From assembly GCA_958299035.1 (NCBI GenBank), contig CATQJL010000001.1, positions 46,253,870 through 46,317,869 of the forward strand: 64,000 nt of DNA, given 5' to 3'. The notes below the pieces were generated by a model, which worked only from the letters and a program-made list of their open reading frames with translations, made no database searches and was not told the DNA's origin. Every line of letters begins with the position of its first letter. Position 1 is the stretch's first letter. Positions 55,201 to 60,500 of the stretch are shown piece by piece. This DNA is from Cylicocyclus nassatus. Its lineage: Eukaryota > Nematoda > Chromadorea > Rhabditida > Strongylidae. Position numbers and translations under genes: made by a program.

Positions 55201-55970
55201 ATACAAACCAACGATCTGGACTGTCTGAATTTTTCCTCGAAAGTGTCGGATCGCAAACATATTTGGAAAAATTCTAATGTTTGCAGGTTACATGGTTGCG
55301 TGATGGCATAGAAATTCCTGATTGCGAAGAGGTTCGATTGATTGATGTAAGTTTCATTAGCATATCAGAAAGGAATAAAGGCTCTTTGCTCTACATAGCA
55401 TCATCCAGAAAATGCACTGTATCACAAGTCGCAGCGCCCAGCATTCTTTCGATACTTTTGGTTCAAAAGAAAATTTTCGTCGCGCAAACTTCTGTTCAAA
55501 AAAGCATTTGGAAGAACGGATAAAATGGTGTATCAGAATCATGTCTGAAAACTATCAAAAAGCTGGCATAATTTTGGCTCCGTAATTATTTAGGAAGGAA
55601 ATGGAGTGCATACACTGCTGATCGTACGCGTGGAAGTAGCTGATAGTGGACAGTTCACATGCTTGGCCGAGAATGTGGCAGGAGAGGTGATTATTTTTTC
55701 CATTTTGTGGGATTGGCTATTTACCTAAAAATAATTCAGGCCCGAAGTACCGCCGATCTTGTGGTGAGACCAGCTGGCAGCCGTCCTGGCAGTTATTTTC
55801 ATATCACTAAGGTGACACAGGAGAAGCAGGTGGAGCAGCTACCATTCAAAGAATTTTGAAATTTTTTTATGTGATATTTATGTGTATCTTTATAGGTCCA
55901 AGGAGAGCAACCTGTTCGCAGCAGTGCCTTCGCCATTGAGAATCCTCCTTCGCAAAGTGACATGCTATGA
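297..55970 (+). CDS. Giant CCDC141-like spectrin/Ig scaffold protein with a 61-exon internal repeat array (whole gene)
   Basis: My reconstruction has 125 exons, all but two introns GT-AG, with every junction in frame. It totals 10,767 nt or about 3,588 residues. ATG 297 is preceded by an in-frame TAA at 288; the TGA stop is at 55968-55970. Approximate residue map: head 1-95; spectrin-like helices 95-760; Ig1 775-868; Ig2 880-969; Ig3 990-1080; helical linker to 1212; small repeats 1213-1315; 61 repeats 1316-2831; divergent repeats 2832-3129; Ig4 3168-3270; Ig5 3356-3447; Ig6 3448-3543; short tail. No kinase, fibronectin III, signal peptide or membrane segment was seen, so an intracellular scaffold is inferred, probably muscle or cytoskeletal. 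The first about 180 residues align by eye with vertebrate CCDC141 as I remember it (helical spectrin-like, Ig-containing, linked to myosin II and DISC1). Family identity is inference; exon structure is read directly. Confidence 0.85.
428..1232. mobile_element. Degenerate palindromic mariner-type MITE in intron 1
   Basis: The left end TTAGGCTGTCCCATAAGTTC matches, inverted, the right end GAAACTTATAGGACAATCTC. The inverted relation continues inward: CTCTAACTTGTTCACG near 662 mirrors GTGGATAAGTTAGAG near 996, and TGCACACTTGC near 711 mirrors GCAAGTGTGCATG near 957. Arms are clearly diverged, so this is an old copy. It carries no transposase and lies wholly inside the first coding intron. Confidence 0.6.
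1664..2602. mobile_element. Long palindromic mariner-type MITE in intron 2
   Basis: Terminal inverted repeats start TTAGGTTGTCTTATAAG at 1664 and end with its near complement TTATGAGACAACCTAA at 2602; the flanks are TA at both ends, the usual Tc1/mariner target duplication. The arms extend about 450 bp each: the ATACGCCGTTGCTGTGTTTG stretch near 1950 reappears inverted near 2300. The open frames seen inside are products of the palindrome, not genes. Confidence 0.8.
4226..7360 (+). other. Intron 7 (3.1 kb)
   Basis: Apart from the MITE at 4914-5671 I see no coding exon that keeps phase. The exon ends at 4225 in phase 2 and resumes at 7361 with one base, which closes exactly, so no intervening exon is needed. 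Open frames near 5688-6181 lack splice context or protein-like composition. Confidence 0.6.
4914..5671. mobile_element. Degenerate mariner-type MITE in intron 7
   Basis: Left end ATAGGTTGCCCGGAAAATAG and right end ATTATTTTCCGAATAATCTAAC are inverted relatives. Sub-terminally, GATAGAGCAAAGCAGACC on the left mirrors TTGTAGAGCTTGCTCTGATT on the right. Indels make both ends approximate. No coding capacity is evident. Confidence 0.5.
7361..23942 (+). CDS. Exons 8-22: spectrin-like helical region
   Basis: Exons: 7361-7448, 9392-9478, 9592-9750, 19032-19143, 20432-20559, 21236-21367, 21424-21573, 21630-21783, 22581-22666, 23072-23139, 23196-23226 (31 nt), 23305-23412, 23461-23554, 23695-23777 and 23853-23942. 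All phases match, including the 1/2 split codons at 19143/20432, 21783/22581, 23139/23196 and 23554/23695. The peptide is strongly helical and charged with periodic Trp and Leu (IASEWEGVETTWK; EIEEWLSLAERRVKAV; YKEVMRLWMYIDP; IEEIEMWQEDTWEIIRLLE), as in spectrin-type three-helix bundles. The last exon enters the first Ig domain (APQILTALQDAQ). The intron after 23226 uses a GC donor (AAG|GCAAGC). Intron 10 (9751-19031) is 9.3 kb; I found no exon in it, and none is required by phase. Confidence 0.75.
7647..8143. mobile_element. Palindromic MITE, TTAGGTTGTCAAGAA ends, in intron 8
   Basis: Ends TTAGGTTGTCAAGAACATAATGTCG and CGACATTATTTTCTTGACAACCTAA are inverted copies, flanked by TA on both sides. 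The right arm contains CTTGTAGAGCTTCCTTTGCTCTATCGAATGG-type sequence (8038-8068) shared with other MITEs in the window. At 497 bp it is shorter than the two near-1-kb copies and its central part is not symmetrical. Confidence 0.7.
10937..11160. repeat. GC-rich dispersed repeat, copy 1
   Basis: This stretch contains ACACACCAATTTTGGTGTCA, TAAACAAGATCCTTGTTTGT, then GCATGCCGGCAGCATCCCGG and ATATCCCCTTTGCCTTTTC..AAAAACGATATCCAGC. The same landmarks in the same order occur at 31667-31965. It has no convincing ORF, and its GC content contrasts with the AT-rich intron around it. Confidence 0.55.
13267..13660 (+). pseudogene. Penelope-like element remnant, GIY-YIG endonuclease C-terminal piece
   Basis: The + strand frame 13288-13563 contains VIYLITCQSCGEEYVDETG, then RTLCIRTKEHLKG, which has the layout of the GIY-YIG endonuclease at the C-terminus of Penelope-like elements (IYLITC..CG..Y.GETGR.L..R..EH). 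The GETGR motif reads DETGR. After a stop at 13561 a second stretch (SWICSRNPKMIRKEEWIAIT, stop at 13660) follows in a shifted frame, as expected for the family's conserved tail, so the copy is broken. No reverse transcriptase is present. It lies in intron 10. Confidence 0.6.
13723..13975 (-). pseudogene. Second Penelope-like fragment in opposite orientation
   Basis: The reverse strand of this stretch repeats the start of the neighbouring fragment: GGTAGATAGATT, CGTACGTTTCG-like and CTCCGCCTTCTTCA, encoding SAFFRAWKRRHLQSILPNA against AFFKAWKKTFTFILPIAG on the other copy. About 95 bp are shared in inverted orientation. It then diverges and has no GIY-YIG core. Two truncated copies placed head to head explain this better than a true terminal inverted repeat. 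Confidence 0.45.
14990..15649. mobile_element. Truncated palindromic MITE in intron 10
   Basis: The left side has TATAGAGCAAAGCAAGCTC (14995-15013) and the right side its inverted relative TTGTAGAGCTAGCTCCGCTCTATCGG (15546-15571), the same sub-terminal block found in the other mariner-type MITEs. The right end GAGGCACCCTAA is followed by TA, but a matching left terminus is not visible, so the left arm appears truncated. Confidence 0.4.
16147..16208. repeat. Near-perfect 62-bp hairpin
   Basis: ACTACGATTGAATTCATC, then GGCAC, a short loop, GTGCT and GATGAATTCAATCGTAAGT form a stem of about 23 bp with one mismatch. It lies in the 9.3-kb intron 10. It may be a miniature palindromic transposon core; nothing else around it identifies a family. 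Confidence 0.6.
19144..23071 (+). other. Introns 11-16, no recognisable elements
   Basis: Gaps 19144-20431, 20560-21235, 21784-22580 and 22667-23071 separate spectrin-region exons whose phases close exactly. I see no repeats, RNA genes or opposite-strand genes in them. Small open frames here are short and compositionally random. Confidence 0.5.
23998..26225 (+). CDS. Exons 23-31: Ig domains 1-3
   Basis: Exons: 23998-24062, 24146-24230, 24313-24403, 24554-24687, 24810-24903, 24960-25036, 25087-25212, 25916-26008 and 26061-26225. Three I-set Ig folds are visible. Ig1: RFEFVARIEGEPEPKITWLKDG then TATYTVRAENEGG-type F/G strands. Ig2: ARFDCVVVGRPEPEV.WYKEE with DTGLYTVKAKN. Ig3: DTAILQ.INVQGEPRPRVEW with HAGTYTAVATN. 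The core Trp is present in all three, but the Cys pair is largely lost (only the Ig2 B strand keeps Cys), as in many intracellular muscle Ig domains. A Pro-rich linker (KKQPPPTPPKPLGRP) precedes Ig3. The 25212/25916 junction needs a GC donor (CAG|GCACGT). The alternative, GT at 25217-25218 joined to 25878, would insert 16 residues inside the B strand and is less likely by Ig alignment. Confidence 0.8.
26282..27911 (+). CDS. Exons 32-40: charged helical linker and first small repeat exons
   Basis: Exons: 26282-26314 (33 nt), 26466-26534, 26631-26726, 26865-26930, 26981-27061, then 27179-27256, 27349-27423, 27528-27602 and 27831-27911. All are phase 0 at both ends. The first five encode a Lys/Glu/Arg-rich helical linker (RQEAARAARQQETKKTTEKR). 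Exons 27179, 27349 and 27528 are near copies of one 25-26 residue unit: IHEAPRPEIE, then TTTTTQV, then EAYHAG. The fourth (27831) is a diverged copy with AVPEAKPD. The core (Ala-Pro-x-Pro-Glu, a Thr run, Gly at the end) is the same plan as the 61-repeat array that follows, so these look like an older branch of the same exon family. Confidence 0.75.
28337..33722 (+). CDS. Array exons R1-R5 (early, divergent copies)
   Basis: Exons: 28337-28411, 28467-28541, 28700-28774, 32836-32910 and 33651-33722 (72 nt). R1, R3 and R4 start AIR and carry SPAPE-like cores, but the middle is HQARLTHG, HKASLTSG or HQATVTSG instead of FATTTP; the ends SVENIA, SVGNIA match the main array. R2 starts LTG and R5 AIGRAPIPE. 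These five are closer to each other than to the later copies and may represent the founder type. A 4.1-kb intron packed with MITEs (28775-32835) separates R3 from R4. Confidence 0.8.
29329..29671. mobile_element. TA-flanked MITE with CAGTCGAGTA ends, split by a nested insertion
   Basis: The outer ends CAGTCGAGTAGATTTTCCGCTC and its near complement GAGCGG..TACTCGACTG are flanked by TA (29327-29328 and 29672-29673). The inner arm ACAATACCGCTCACATTTTT is mirrored at 29627-29647. The core (29549-29612) is a self-complementary run of ATGTATGGAC / GTCCGTACAT units. The left arm is interrupted at 29357-29515 by a second element. TA duplication and the CAG start suggest Tc1/mariner mobilisation; no transposase is present. 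Confidence 0.75.
29357..29515. mobile_element. 159-bp palindromic MITE nested in another MITE
   Basis: The ends GTGTGCTTGCACTGAAGGT and its complement ACCTTCAGTGCAAGCACAC are perfect, and the arms run about 60 bp each with few mismatches. TA flanks it at 29355-29356 and 29516-29517. Deleting it rejoins the outer element so that its left arm matches its right arm, which shows the order of insertion. Confidence 0.75.
30085..31036. mobile_element. Long palindromic mariner-type MITE between R3 and R4
   Basis: The element starts TTAGGTTGTCCGGAAATTAATG and ends with its complement CATTAATTTCCGGACAACCTAA, with TA on both sides. Arms of roughly 450 bp are well matched: TATATACGCCGTTGCCGTA near 30363 reappears inverted near 30738, and ACTAAAGCTTGTAGAGA near the centre mirrors its left copy. 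It lacks coding capacity and occupies the intron 28775-32835. Confidence 0.8.
31293..31341. repeat. CT microsatellite followed by a C run
   Basis: An uninterrupted (TC)11 lies at 31293-31314, followed by CACTCTACCTCTCCACCT and ten C at 31332-31341. It is a pyrimidine-rich tract within the intron between R3 and R4 and is likely length-variable. Confidence 0.8.
31667..31965. repeat. GC-rich dispersed repeat, copy 2
   Basis: Landmarks shared with 10937-11160: GCACACCAAAGTTGGTGACA, TAAACAAGGCTTTTGTTTG, GCGTGCCGACAGCGTGATCC, ATATCCCCTTTGCTTTTCC and AAAAACGATATGCAGCTAGC. The copy is longer by an insertion around 31740-31800 (GACACAATTTTGAATTCCCG onward). No ends or target duplication can be defined. 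Confidence 0.55.
32597..32636 (+). mobile_element. Helitron-like 3-prime end
   Basis: The stretch ACGGTGCGGGCAAAGCCGGGC, then ATACCAG and CTAG at 32633-32636 followed by T, matches the Helitron terminus plan (GC-rich hairpin about 10 nt before CTRR, insertion before T). The 5-prime TC end could not be placed, so the element length is unknown; it lies in the intron before R4. Confidence 0.45.
34233..37186 (+). CDS. Array exons R6-R20
   Basis: Exons: 34233-34307, 34425-34499, 34592-34657 (66 nt), 34729-34800, 34865-34939, 35064-35138, 35770-35844, 35992-36066, 36185-36256, 36380-36454, 36581-36655, 36705-36779, 36837-36911, 36987-37061 and 37112-37186. All are phase 0. Most read (A/T)IR(K/R)TPAPE with EADFATTTP, AIYATTTP or EHGVATTTP middles. 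The 66-nt copy lacks three residues in the middle (PAPDYASTTPF), and 34729 is degenerate (TSVPQSGKATTV). The intron after 36655 is only 49 nt. A short mariner-like MITE sits in the 35139-35769 intron. Confidence 0.85.
35513..35641. mobile_element. Short (about 129 bp) mariner-like MITE remnant between R11 and R12
   Basis: Ends TTAGGATGGAAAGAAAAATGTCG and CGACATCTTTTCATCCCAACCTAA are partly inverted copies. The interior is almost absent. One flank is TG rather than TA, so a precise target duplication is not preserved. Confidence 0.45.
38133..39026 (+). CDS. Array exons R21-R27
   Basis: Exons: 38133-38207, 38277-38351, 38408-38482, 38533-38604 (72 nt), 38683-38757, 38821-38895 and 38952-39026. 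This is the tightest part of the array: seven exons in under 900 bp, with introns of 50-78 nt. Copies alternate between a PG..(V)EN type (ETDFATTTPG, ESELPTTTPG, ESGVATTTPG) and a PK type (EAEFATTTPK, EAVYATTTPK). Two copies begin MIR and one RIR. The flanking introns (37187-38132 and 39027-39702) show no recognisable element. Confidence 0.85.
39703..42858 (+). CDS. Array exons R28-R46 (STPAPE subtype block)
   Basis: Exons start at 39703, 39829, 39963, 40107, 40281, 40408, 40574, 40708, 40851, 41000, 41150, 41288, 41463, 41727, 41877, 42015, 42499, 42640 and 42787. Each is 75 nt except the last (42787-42858, 72 nt). From 40107 on, nearly all begin (A/T)IRSTPAPE with TDFATTTP or ESDFATTTP middles, and many end in ETVA, EAVG or EVVG rather than ENIG. 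This marks a locally amplified subfamily distinct from the KTPAPE copies before it. 41877 ends before an unusual GTGGGA donor. 40574 has Cys in place of Arg (AICSKPVPE). Confidence 0.85.
43341..45902 (+). CDS. Array exons R47-R60 (alternating two-exon units)
   Basis: Exons start at 43341, 43469, 43596, 44004, 44136, 44272, 44402, 44542, 44668, 44959 (72 nt, to 45030), 45225, 45429, 45615 and 45828; the others are 75 nt, the last ending at 45902. From 44004 to 45030 two types alternate strictly: a (S/G)VATTTPG..VENIG type (44004, 44272, 44542, 44959) and a (K/R)T.APEADFATTTPK..VGNIG type (44136, 44402, 44668). This implies duplication of a two-exon unit of about 270 bp. A hairpin element lies in the intron 43671-44003. 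Confidence 0.85.
43773..43876. repeat. Hairpin element inside the repeat-exon array
   Basis: GACTTCGTCAGAGCCTATAA at 43773 mirrors TTACAGGCTCTGACGAAGTC ending at 43875; the arms also share AGAACACTCTAA against TTAGAGTGTTCAA. Arms are about 38 bp with a loop of about 28 bp. It lies in the intron between R49 and R50 and probably explains why that intron is 333 bp while its neighbours are 60-100 bp. Confidence 0.6.
47570..47865 (+). mobile_element. Short non-autonomous Helitron-like element
   Basis: The 3-prime end GGCCCGGGCAGAGCCGG (hairpin), then TTTGCCAA and CTAG (47862-47865) followed by T, fits the Helitron plan and closely resembles the end at 32636. A plausible 5-prime start TCCTTATATAAAGCTGAATG lies at 47570, after an A. 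Internal landmarks are ATCGATATCGATATCGAT and a run of nine G (47789-47797). No Rep/helicase coding is present. Confidence 0.5.
48552..48916. mobile_element. 365-bp element with GCAGTGTCCGGGCA inverted ends
   Basis: The left end GCAGTGTCCGGGCAAAAAGT and the right end ACTTTTTGCCCGGACACTGC are perfect complements. The match runs inward for about 65 bp with few differences (ATTTTGAGGTTTTGTGCTTACC; GCTATGCTGAATC). A run of 13 C lies at 48796-48808. The superfamily is not assigned, and a target duplication could not be read confidently. Confidence 0.6.
49326..49400 (+). CDS. Array exon R61, isolated degenerate copy
   Basis: One 75-nt phase-0 exon, AG acceptor ending at 49325 and GTAAGC donor, encodes AIQQPKPVHPHTATTTGGAL.ENVA. 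It keeps the frame of the repeat (AI start, central ATTT, ENVA end) but has lost IR and TPAPE. A 3.4-kb intron containing Helitron-like and CAGTGTCC elements separates it from R60. It is intermediate between the main array and the divergent exons that follow. Confidence 0.75.
49528..52034 (+). CDS. Eleven divergent Thr-rich repeat exons
   Basis: Exons: 49528-49602, 49672-49749, 49802-49882, 50013-50111, 50174-50263, 50314-50391, 51439-51513, 51561-51635, 51689-51763, 51822-51896 and 51942-52034. All are phase 0 at both ends, 75-99 nt, seven of the eleven within 3 nt of 75. Each follows the same plan: basic or hydrophobic start, a Pro spot, a Thr run (TTKVTTTTTTGG; EKTTTTTTTSYVQ; STRTDEDTQL), then a polar end often read as VQ or RR. 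Sequence identity with the main array is low, so relationship rests on exon length, phase and the Pro-then-Thr layout. 50013 and 50174 are the most charged (EQLEK; MEKEIEERLKRG). The donor after 50111 (GTTCAC) is weak. Confidence 0.7.
50392..53040 (+). other. Introns 50392-51438 and 52035-53040
   Basis: These gaps flank the last divergent repeat exons. TTATCAGAGCACCTCATTCA near 52702 resembles GATAATCAGAGCACGTCATT near 48936, so a low-copy dispersed repeat is probably present in both places. 50392-51438 contains a GC-rich patch (about 50500-50830) with an open antisense frame but no protein family I can name. Confidence 0.35.
53041..55970 (+). CDS. C-terminal exons: linkers and Ig domains 4-6, stop codon
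   Basis: Exons: 53041-53155, 53205-53377, 53435-53518, 53683-53820, 53869-53982, 54041-54167, 54224-54336, 54390-54480, 54550-54656, 55287-55346, 55594-55686, 55740-55829 and 55896-55970 (TGA at 55968). Ig4 reads SITIECIVVGNPRPRVRFF then HAGYYKVVAE, with Phe in place of the core Trp. Ig5 reads ARFEGIVTGWPAPTIEWTKDG then AGKYMCTARN. Ig6 reads LRWTVRVTGDPLPKVTWLRDG then SGQFTCLAENVAGE. Between Ig4 and Ig5 is a basic Gln/Pro linker (EYEQKRPQKHD; VTPPPAKRF). The tail is a short Ser/Pro segment ending QSDML. Phases 1/2 at 53155, 54167 and 54480 all close correctly. No kinase domain follows. Confidence 0.82.
54657..55286 (+). other. Intron inside Ig6
   Basis: This 630-bp intron splits Ig6 between LPK and VTW, the usual position for I-set introns. 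GCCCGCACGAAGCGGG at about 54805 is a small hairpin. Nothing else is recognisable. Confidence 0.5.
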
Positions 55971-56290
55971 ACGCATGCGAAAAAAAAATCTATGACGACT
56001 GCGAACTTATATGGCGAACCTGCCCACCTCCGACATCCGAGTCTTGGCTCTGATATTTTTGCAGACAAAAGACTCAGTAGATTTCATAGAATGTGTTTTA
56101 TGCTGTGCTGCCAAAGACGTGCTGACACCAGTAGTGCAGCCTTCGCGGCCTTATCCAATGTGCTTTCCATTTACGGAGATGGTTTAGTTAGAAATCTTTT
56201 AGTTCATTAAATCGTTTTGGTTTCTTGTTTCTATTACTACTGCCCTCAACAATGATTTCATGGCTTTTTGGAAAATAAATGCTAAAATCT
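55971..56290 (+). terminator. Probable 3-prime UTR and poly(A) signal of the giant gene
   Basis: After the TGA at 55968-55970 there is no further coding exon on the + strand. A canonical AATAAA occurs at 56274-56279, about 305 nt downstream, which would give a typical nematode 3-prime UTR. No cDNA evidence is available, and AATAAA is common in AT-rich DNA, so the cleavage site is inference. Confidence 0.4.
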
Positions 56291-56589
56291 GTTTAGTGAA
56301 ACAACACTACTTACATAAGTACTACAGTATAAATATAATTCCTACCTATGCGGTAGTGCATTTGTTGAAAATTTACAAGGCATCGCATCCTTGTTCACTT
56401 GTACGACTAGTTACAGGTGGTTTCCTCAAAGACAGTGGTGGTCTGATAAGGAGCTCCTAGTGTATTAATTACTGTTTTTCGGAGAAGAAAAGAACGAAGC
56501 CTTTTTTTGTGTTGCTTTTACCATCAATCATCCTTTACGCCGAAAAACTGCGACTGGTGGCGAAATTTTGATCTAACAAAAGAAGGATC

Positions 56590-57022
56590 CTTGTGTCCCG
56601 GCATATTCGGGTCCTGAGGGGTATACGTGTGGTGGGGTTCCTGGTCATCCCATCGACCTCCAGGCGCAGTCCGGCTGGGTGATGTTCGCCCTGGGCCGAG
56701 AAAATGGCCCTTGAACCAGCGCGCGCAACCCCAACTGGCGCGCGCTCAGGACGGCCATCCCGTCTGTTCGGCGCGGGACCCCACGAACGCTCTCCCCCAT
56801 GGTGCATGCTATCCAAAGCAAAAATTACAGGCGGCAGGGTCTTCGTCCGAGGACCTCCCAATTTTCCATCAAAAATCTCGTCTGAGCTGCTTTTATTGGA
56901 TTCAGGAAAACGCCCCAAAATCGGCCTTTTAAACCCGTTCAAAGCTCAATTTCGGATTCTAGTGGCGAAAAGGCCTAAAACATGCAGAAAGGTGGAGGTG
57001 CAAAATCTGCCGGGACACTGCC
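56590..57022. mobile_element. Possible second element with TGTCCCGGCA ends
   Basis: TTGTGTCCCGGCATATT at 56591 and AATCTGCCGGGACACTGCC at 57005 are inverted relatives and resemble the ends of the 48.6-kb element. The inverted match does not extend beyond about 15 bp. The interior is GC-rich compared with its surroundings (GCGCGCAACCCC; GGCGCGGGACC). No protein can be supported on either strand. Confidence 0.35.
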
Positions 57023-57559
57023 TTTAGTAAGCGTAGCGCCGCGGAAACGTACTGACTAACTGATAGAACACCGATCCGAACTAATATAGTTTATCTGTTA
57101 TTGCATTAAAGAGGAATAAGTAGCACCGAACATATATGAGCACCATTGGCATAGAGATAAACACGTAAACAATGAGGCAAATCGTGAGGAAGAGATCAGG
57201 TGTATCACTGATGGTACGGCGGCGGCCCAAAGAGGATGGAGATGAGGAGTGATGAGCGGCCACTCGGTGTCGTGGCATCGGAGCAACTCCCCGAGAGTCT
57301 CGCTTGACCGTCGTCGTCACGCCCTAAACATATGAGTCATCGTCCGACGAAGAAGCATGCGTAGACATGCTTACACCTCCCCCTTTTACCAACAAGTCCG
57401 TCCTCGGACTTAATTTTAGGAATTGACAAGGTCTGAGGAGGACGAATTGGGTAGAAAACGGGAGATGGAAGCAAAAGGCAAAATAAAAGTAAATTGAAGA
57501 TAAAGCGAACCAAAAACAGGAAAAAGCTCAAATATTCTCACCAGAATAGCTGCTTGAGA
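57023..57559. other. Gap between the 56.6-kb element and the helicase pseudogene
   Basis: No coding frame, RNA gene or repeat could be supported. It probably contains the 3-prime UTR of the former helicase gene, whose stop is at 57560; the reverse strand has no clear AATAAA close to it. Confidence 0.35.
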
Positions 57560-60500
57560 TCATTCGACTGGAAGGTACTGACCGAGATCCGTGGCAGGGA
57601 TGATCGCATGGCGCTCGTCAGCCCAACGAAGGATGGTGGTCCAGGACCTAACTTTCCAAAGGGACTCGGTATGCCCCAGGACTAACAAACCGTGGCGGGA
57701 CCGGGTCAGAGCAACGTTCAATCGCTTGTACTCGTCCAGGAATTCGGCAGAGGTGGCTGTCATATCCGTACGAGTTGTCAGTAAGATGACGACGTCTTTT
57801 TCACGTCCTTGAATGGAGTCGACGGTGGCTAGCTCCACTTGATTTCTCTGGGCGAACGGCAACAGCCTGCGCAATTGCTCCTTGTAGAACGACAAGATGC
57901 ATATCGATGAAGGTTCGATATATCGGGCTCGTAAGCGTTGGACTATCGTTCTGCACACTTCGGCTTCCGCCTCATTGAAATAGGAGCGACTCGCAGCCCT
58001 CTCCGAGTTTCCGGCCACGTCTAAGAATAGAAACGGGGTCTGTCCATCAGGAAAGCGCATTGCGCGGAACATAAGTGCACGTTGAGCCTCTGTGACACCA
58101 CTCCTTAGCTGGCCTTGGTAAACGAAGAAGTTTGGCAGGTCGTTCAGACGTGGATGGGAACGAAAAGTGGTGACCAACGACGCTACGGGGACGGTTCGGG
58201 ATCTCATCAGGACGTCCATAACGCTTTTCGCTCCGAAACGGGCTGGGTTCGAGTTCCTCGAGCATCGGATATGAGGTTCGAGTTGGTGCACGTCGCCGAT
58301 GCAGATGTGACGAACCTGAGGGAGTCTGTTGGCCATCGCGATGAGCACCGGCTCGGGGATCTGGGATGCTTCGTCGCTGATTAGGGTAGAGAAACTTCCC
58401 AAGTACTTCTCGAACAATCCATTCGGTCCCGAGGTGTTGAGAAGGGACGCCGTAGTCACACAGATGATGTGTGGTGGTCGAACTTTAAACATAATGCGCA
58501 CCATCTTCTCAATCGTATTGGAGACGTCCTTCTCGGCGAGGATATATTCGTCCCGCTGTTGCTCTGTGAGCTCCTGGTTGATCTGCCCTTGGTAATGTTC
58601 AAACCGAAGGCGTCCTTCCTTGAAACGACGGCAGATGTTTTGCTCTTGTTCACTCAACGTCGAGGCGAAGGCATCGCCGAGGGTCTTCAGAACTTCGTTC
58701 AGGTCGACGGCTAGTGGAGTCTGATCTTCGGCAGCCGCGATGTCCGATACGTACCACGTTAATAGCTGGTTCATTGCGAATCTCCATCAACGTCTTCGCG
58801 AATTGTGCCACGGCGTTATTGGTTGAAGCCTTACGATTACTCGTTTGTTTTGGCTGGTCGCGAGGAGGCTAGCAATAACTGCCCCTACCACCGTCTTCCC
58901 AGTTCCGTACGCCGCTTGGATGGCTACAATAGAGTAGTCCGAGCATCCCAATTCGACTGCCTTGCACTGATCTGGGGATAGGCTGAGGGGGTTGGCATTA
59001 GTGCGAAAGACGAGCTGGTCATGTTCAGACAACTGAGGCACACGAACACGGGGTGTAGGAGAGCACTCCAAAGGAACAACGTTGTAAATCCGTTTGATCG
59101 TCCTATCGGCCAGAGATCCTGGGCTAACGTTGTTGAAGATTTCCATACGCGAGATCGCTTCGTACGCTGGTTCGGATGCTACGGGGGACTTGCCCAAGCG
59201 AACAGTGGCGATGAGATGGAAGACGTTGTCGACGAAGGTCCCAAAGCGTTGAGTAGCTTCCGCGAGGGAGTCGTTGGACCACGGGTACGCCACGAGGGTG
59301 GCGCGGAGCTCACGCGTTTCCGGGTTGACATCGACGTGGTGCACTGCCAAGATGATGGTGTGAGGAGCTCCATCGATCCAGAATTCGACCGGGCGACCGC
59401 GCTCCCAACCTCTCTCGGATGACATTCCTGGGATGGTGAAGACGACCTGGAGTGGGTATATGCGTGTTGAGGTCATCGCTGCCTCTACCCAATGCGTCAG
59501 TCGGTCATCACTGTCGGATTTGACGGCGGCCAGCGTGGAACATGCCATATTGAAGAGGTGCGCCATCCTTAGCTGGGCGAGGGAAGGGTTGGTGATAATG
59601 CTGTTGAACTCGTGGTCGCGATCGTCGATCCATTCCTGCTCTTCGGGTTCCAGCCTGCTCACCGAAAGTGGTAGAATTCCTTCGCGTGGGTGGCAGGGTA
59701 CAGTGCGGCGAACGAGATCGCAGAGCCTCTTTCTAGCCTTCACTGACACTGGCGGCTCCGAGAAGCGGATTGCTGTGGAAACGTTATAACGCGCCTGGCC
59801 TACTAACATCTCATCTTCCCGAATGTCGGCGATGTCGAAGTCCGTCAGGGCAGCCGTGATGATGACCGATTCCGGGGCTCCCGCGAAGCCAGCCGAAAAC
59901 TTATGCGGAACGACGTTGTCCTTACGGTAGATGTGAATGACGTTGCCGAGGATGTTCTGGCGAGGCTGAGGCGTCGCGAAGGCAAATGTAGCCGCGCGAA
60001 AGAAGAACACAGCGTCGTTATCCAGCGTGTATGTACGCGGTGAACGGGAGCGTTCCAGAATCATTTGTGGATCTCGAATCGCTTGGGGGGTGGGCTCCAC
60101 GGTCCAAATCCAGACGAAGTCCTTAACAGAGACCATCGATTTGTCGAAACCTCGCAGGTCGGACTGGATGTTGGTGGCAAACTGATCCAGAGTGAGGCAC
60201 TGGAGTTCTTTTTGGTCGGGTCCCGGTACGAAGAAGTCCTTCGTTTCGAGGATGAGTCCTGCGCCTCGATTCGTGGCAACCACTTGATACAGAACTGGAC
60301 GTCGTCCACGGATAACCGGAGGGGGTCCCGACAACGTAGGGTTCTTGCCCTTCGGGGTCTGCTGACGGGTGTTCTCAACACGGGTATAGGCGCCAGACAG
60401 GAGCTGGTCCTTGATAGAATTACACTCGAGCCGGAAGCGCACGGCTGCTTCGAGGGTCTGAAGTTCGATGAGGGGAATGCGTTCCGTTCGTCCTACACGC

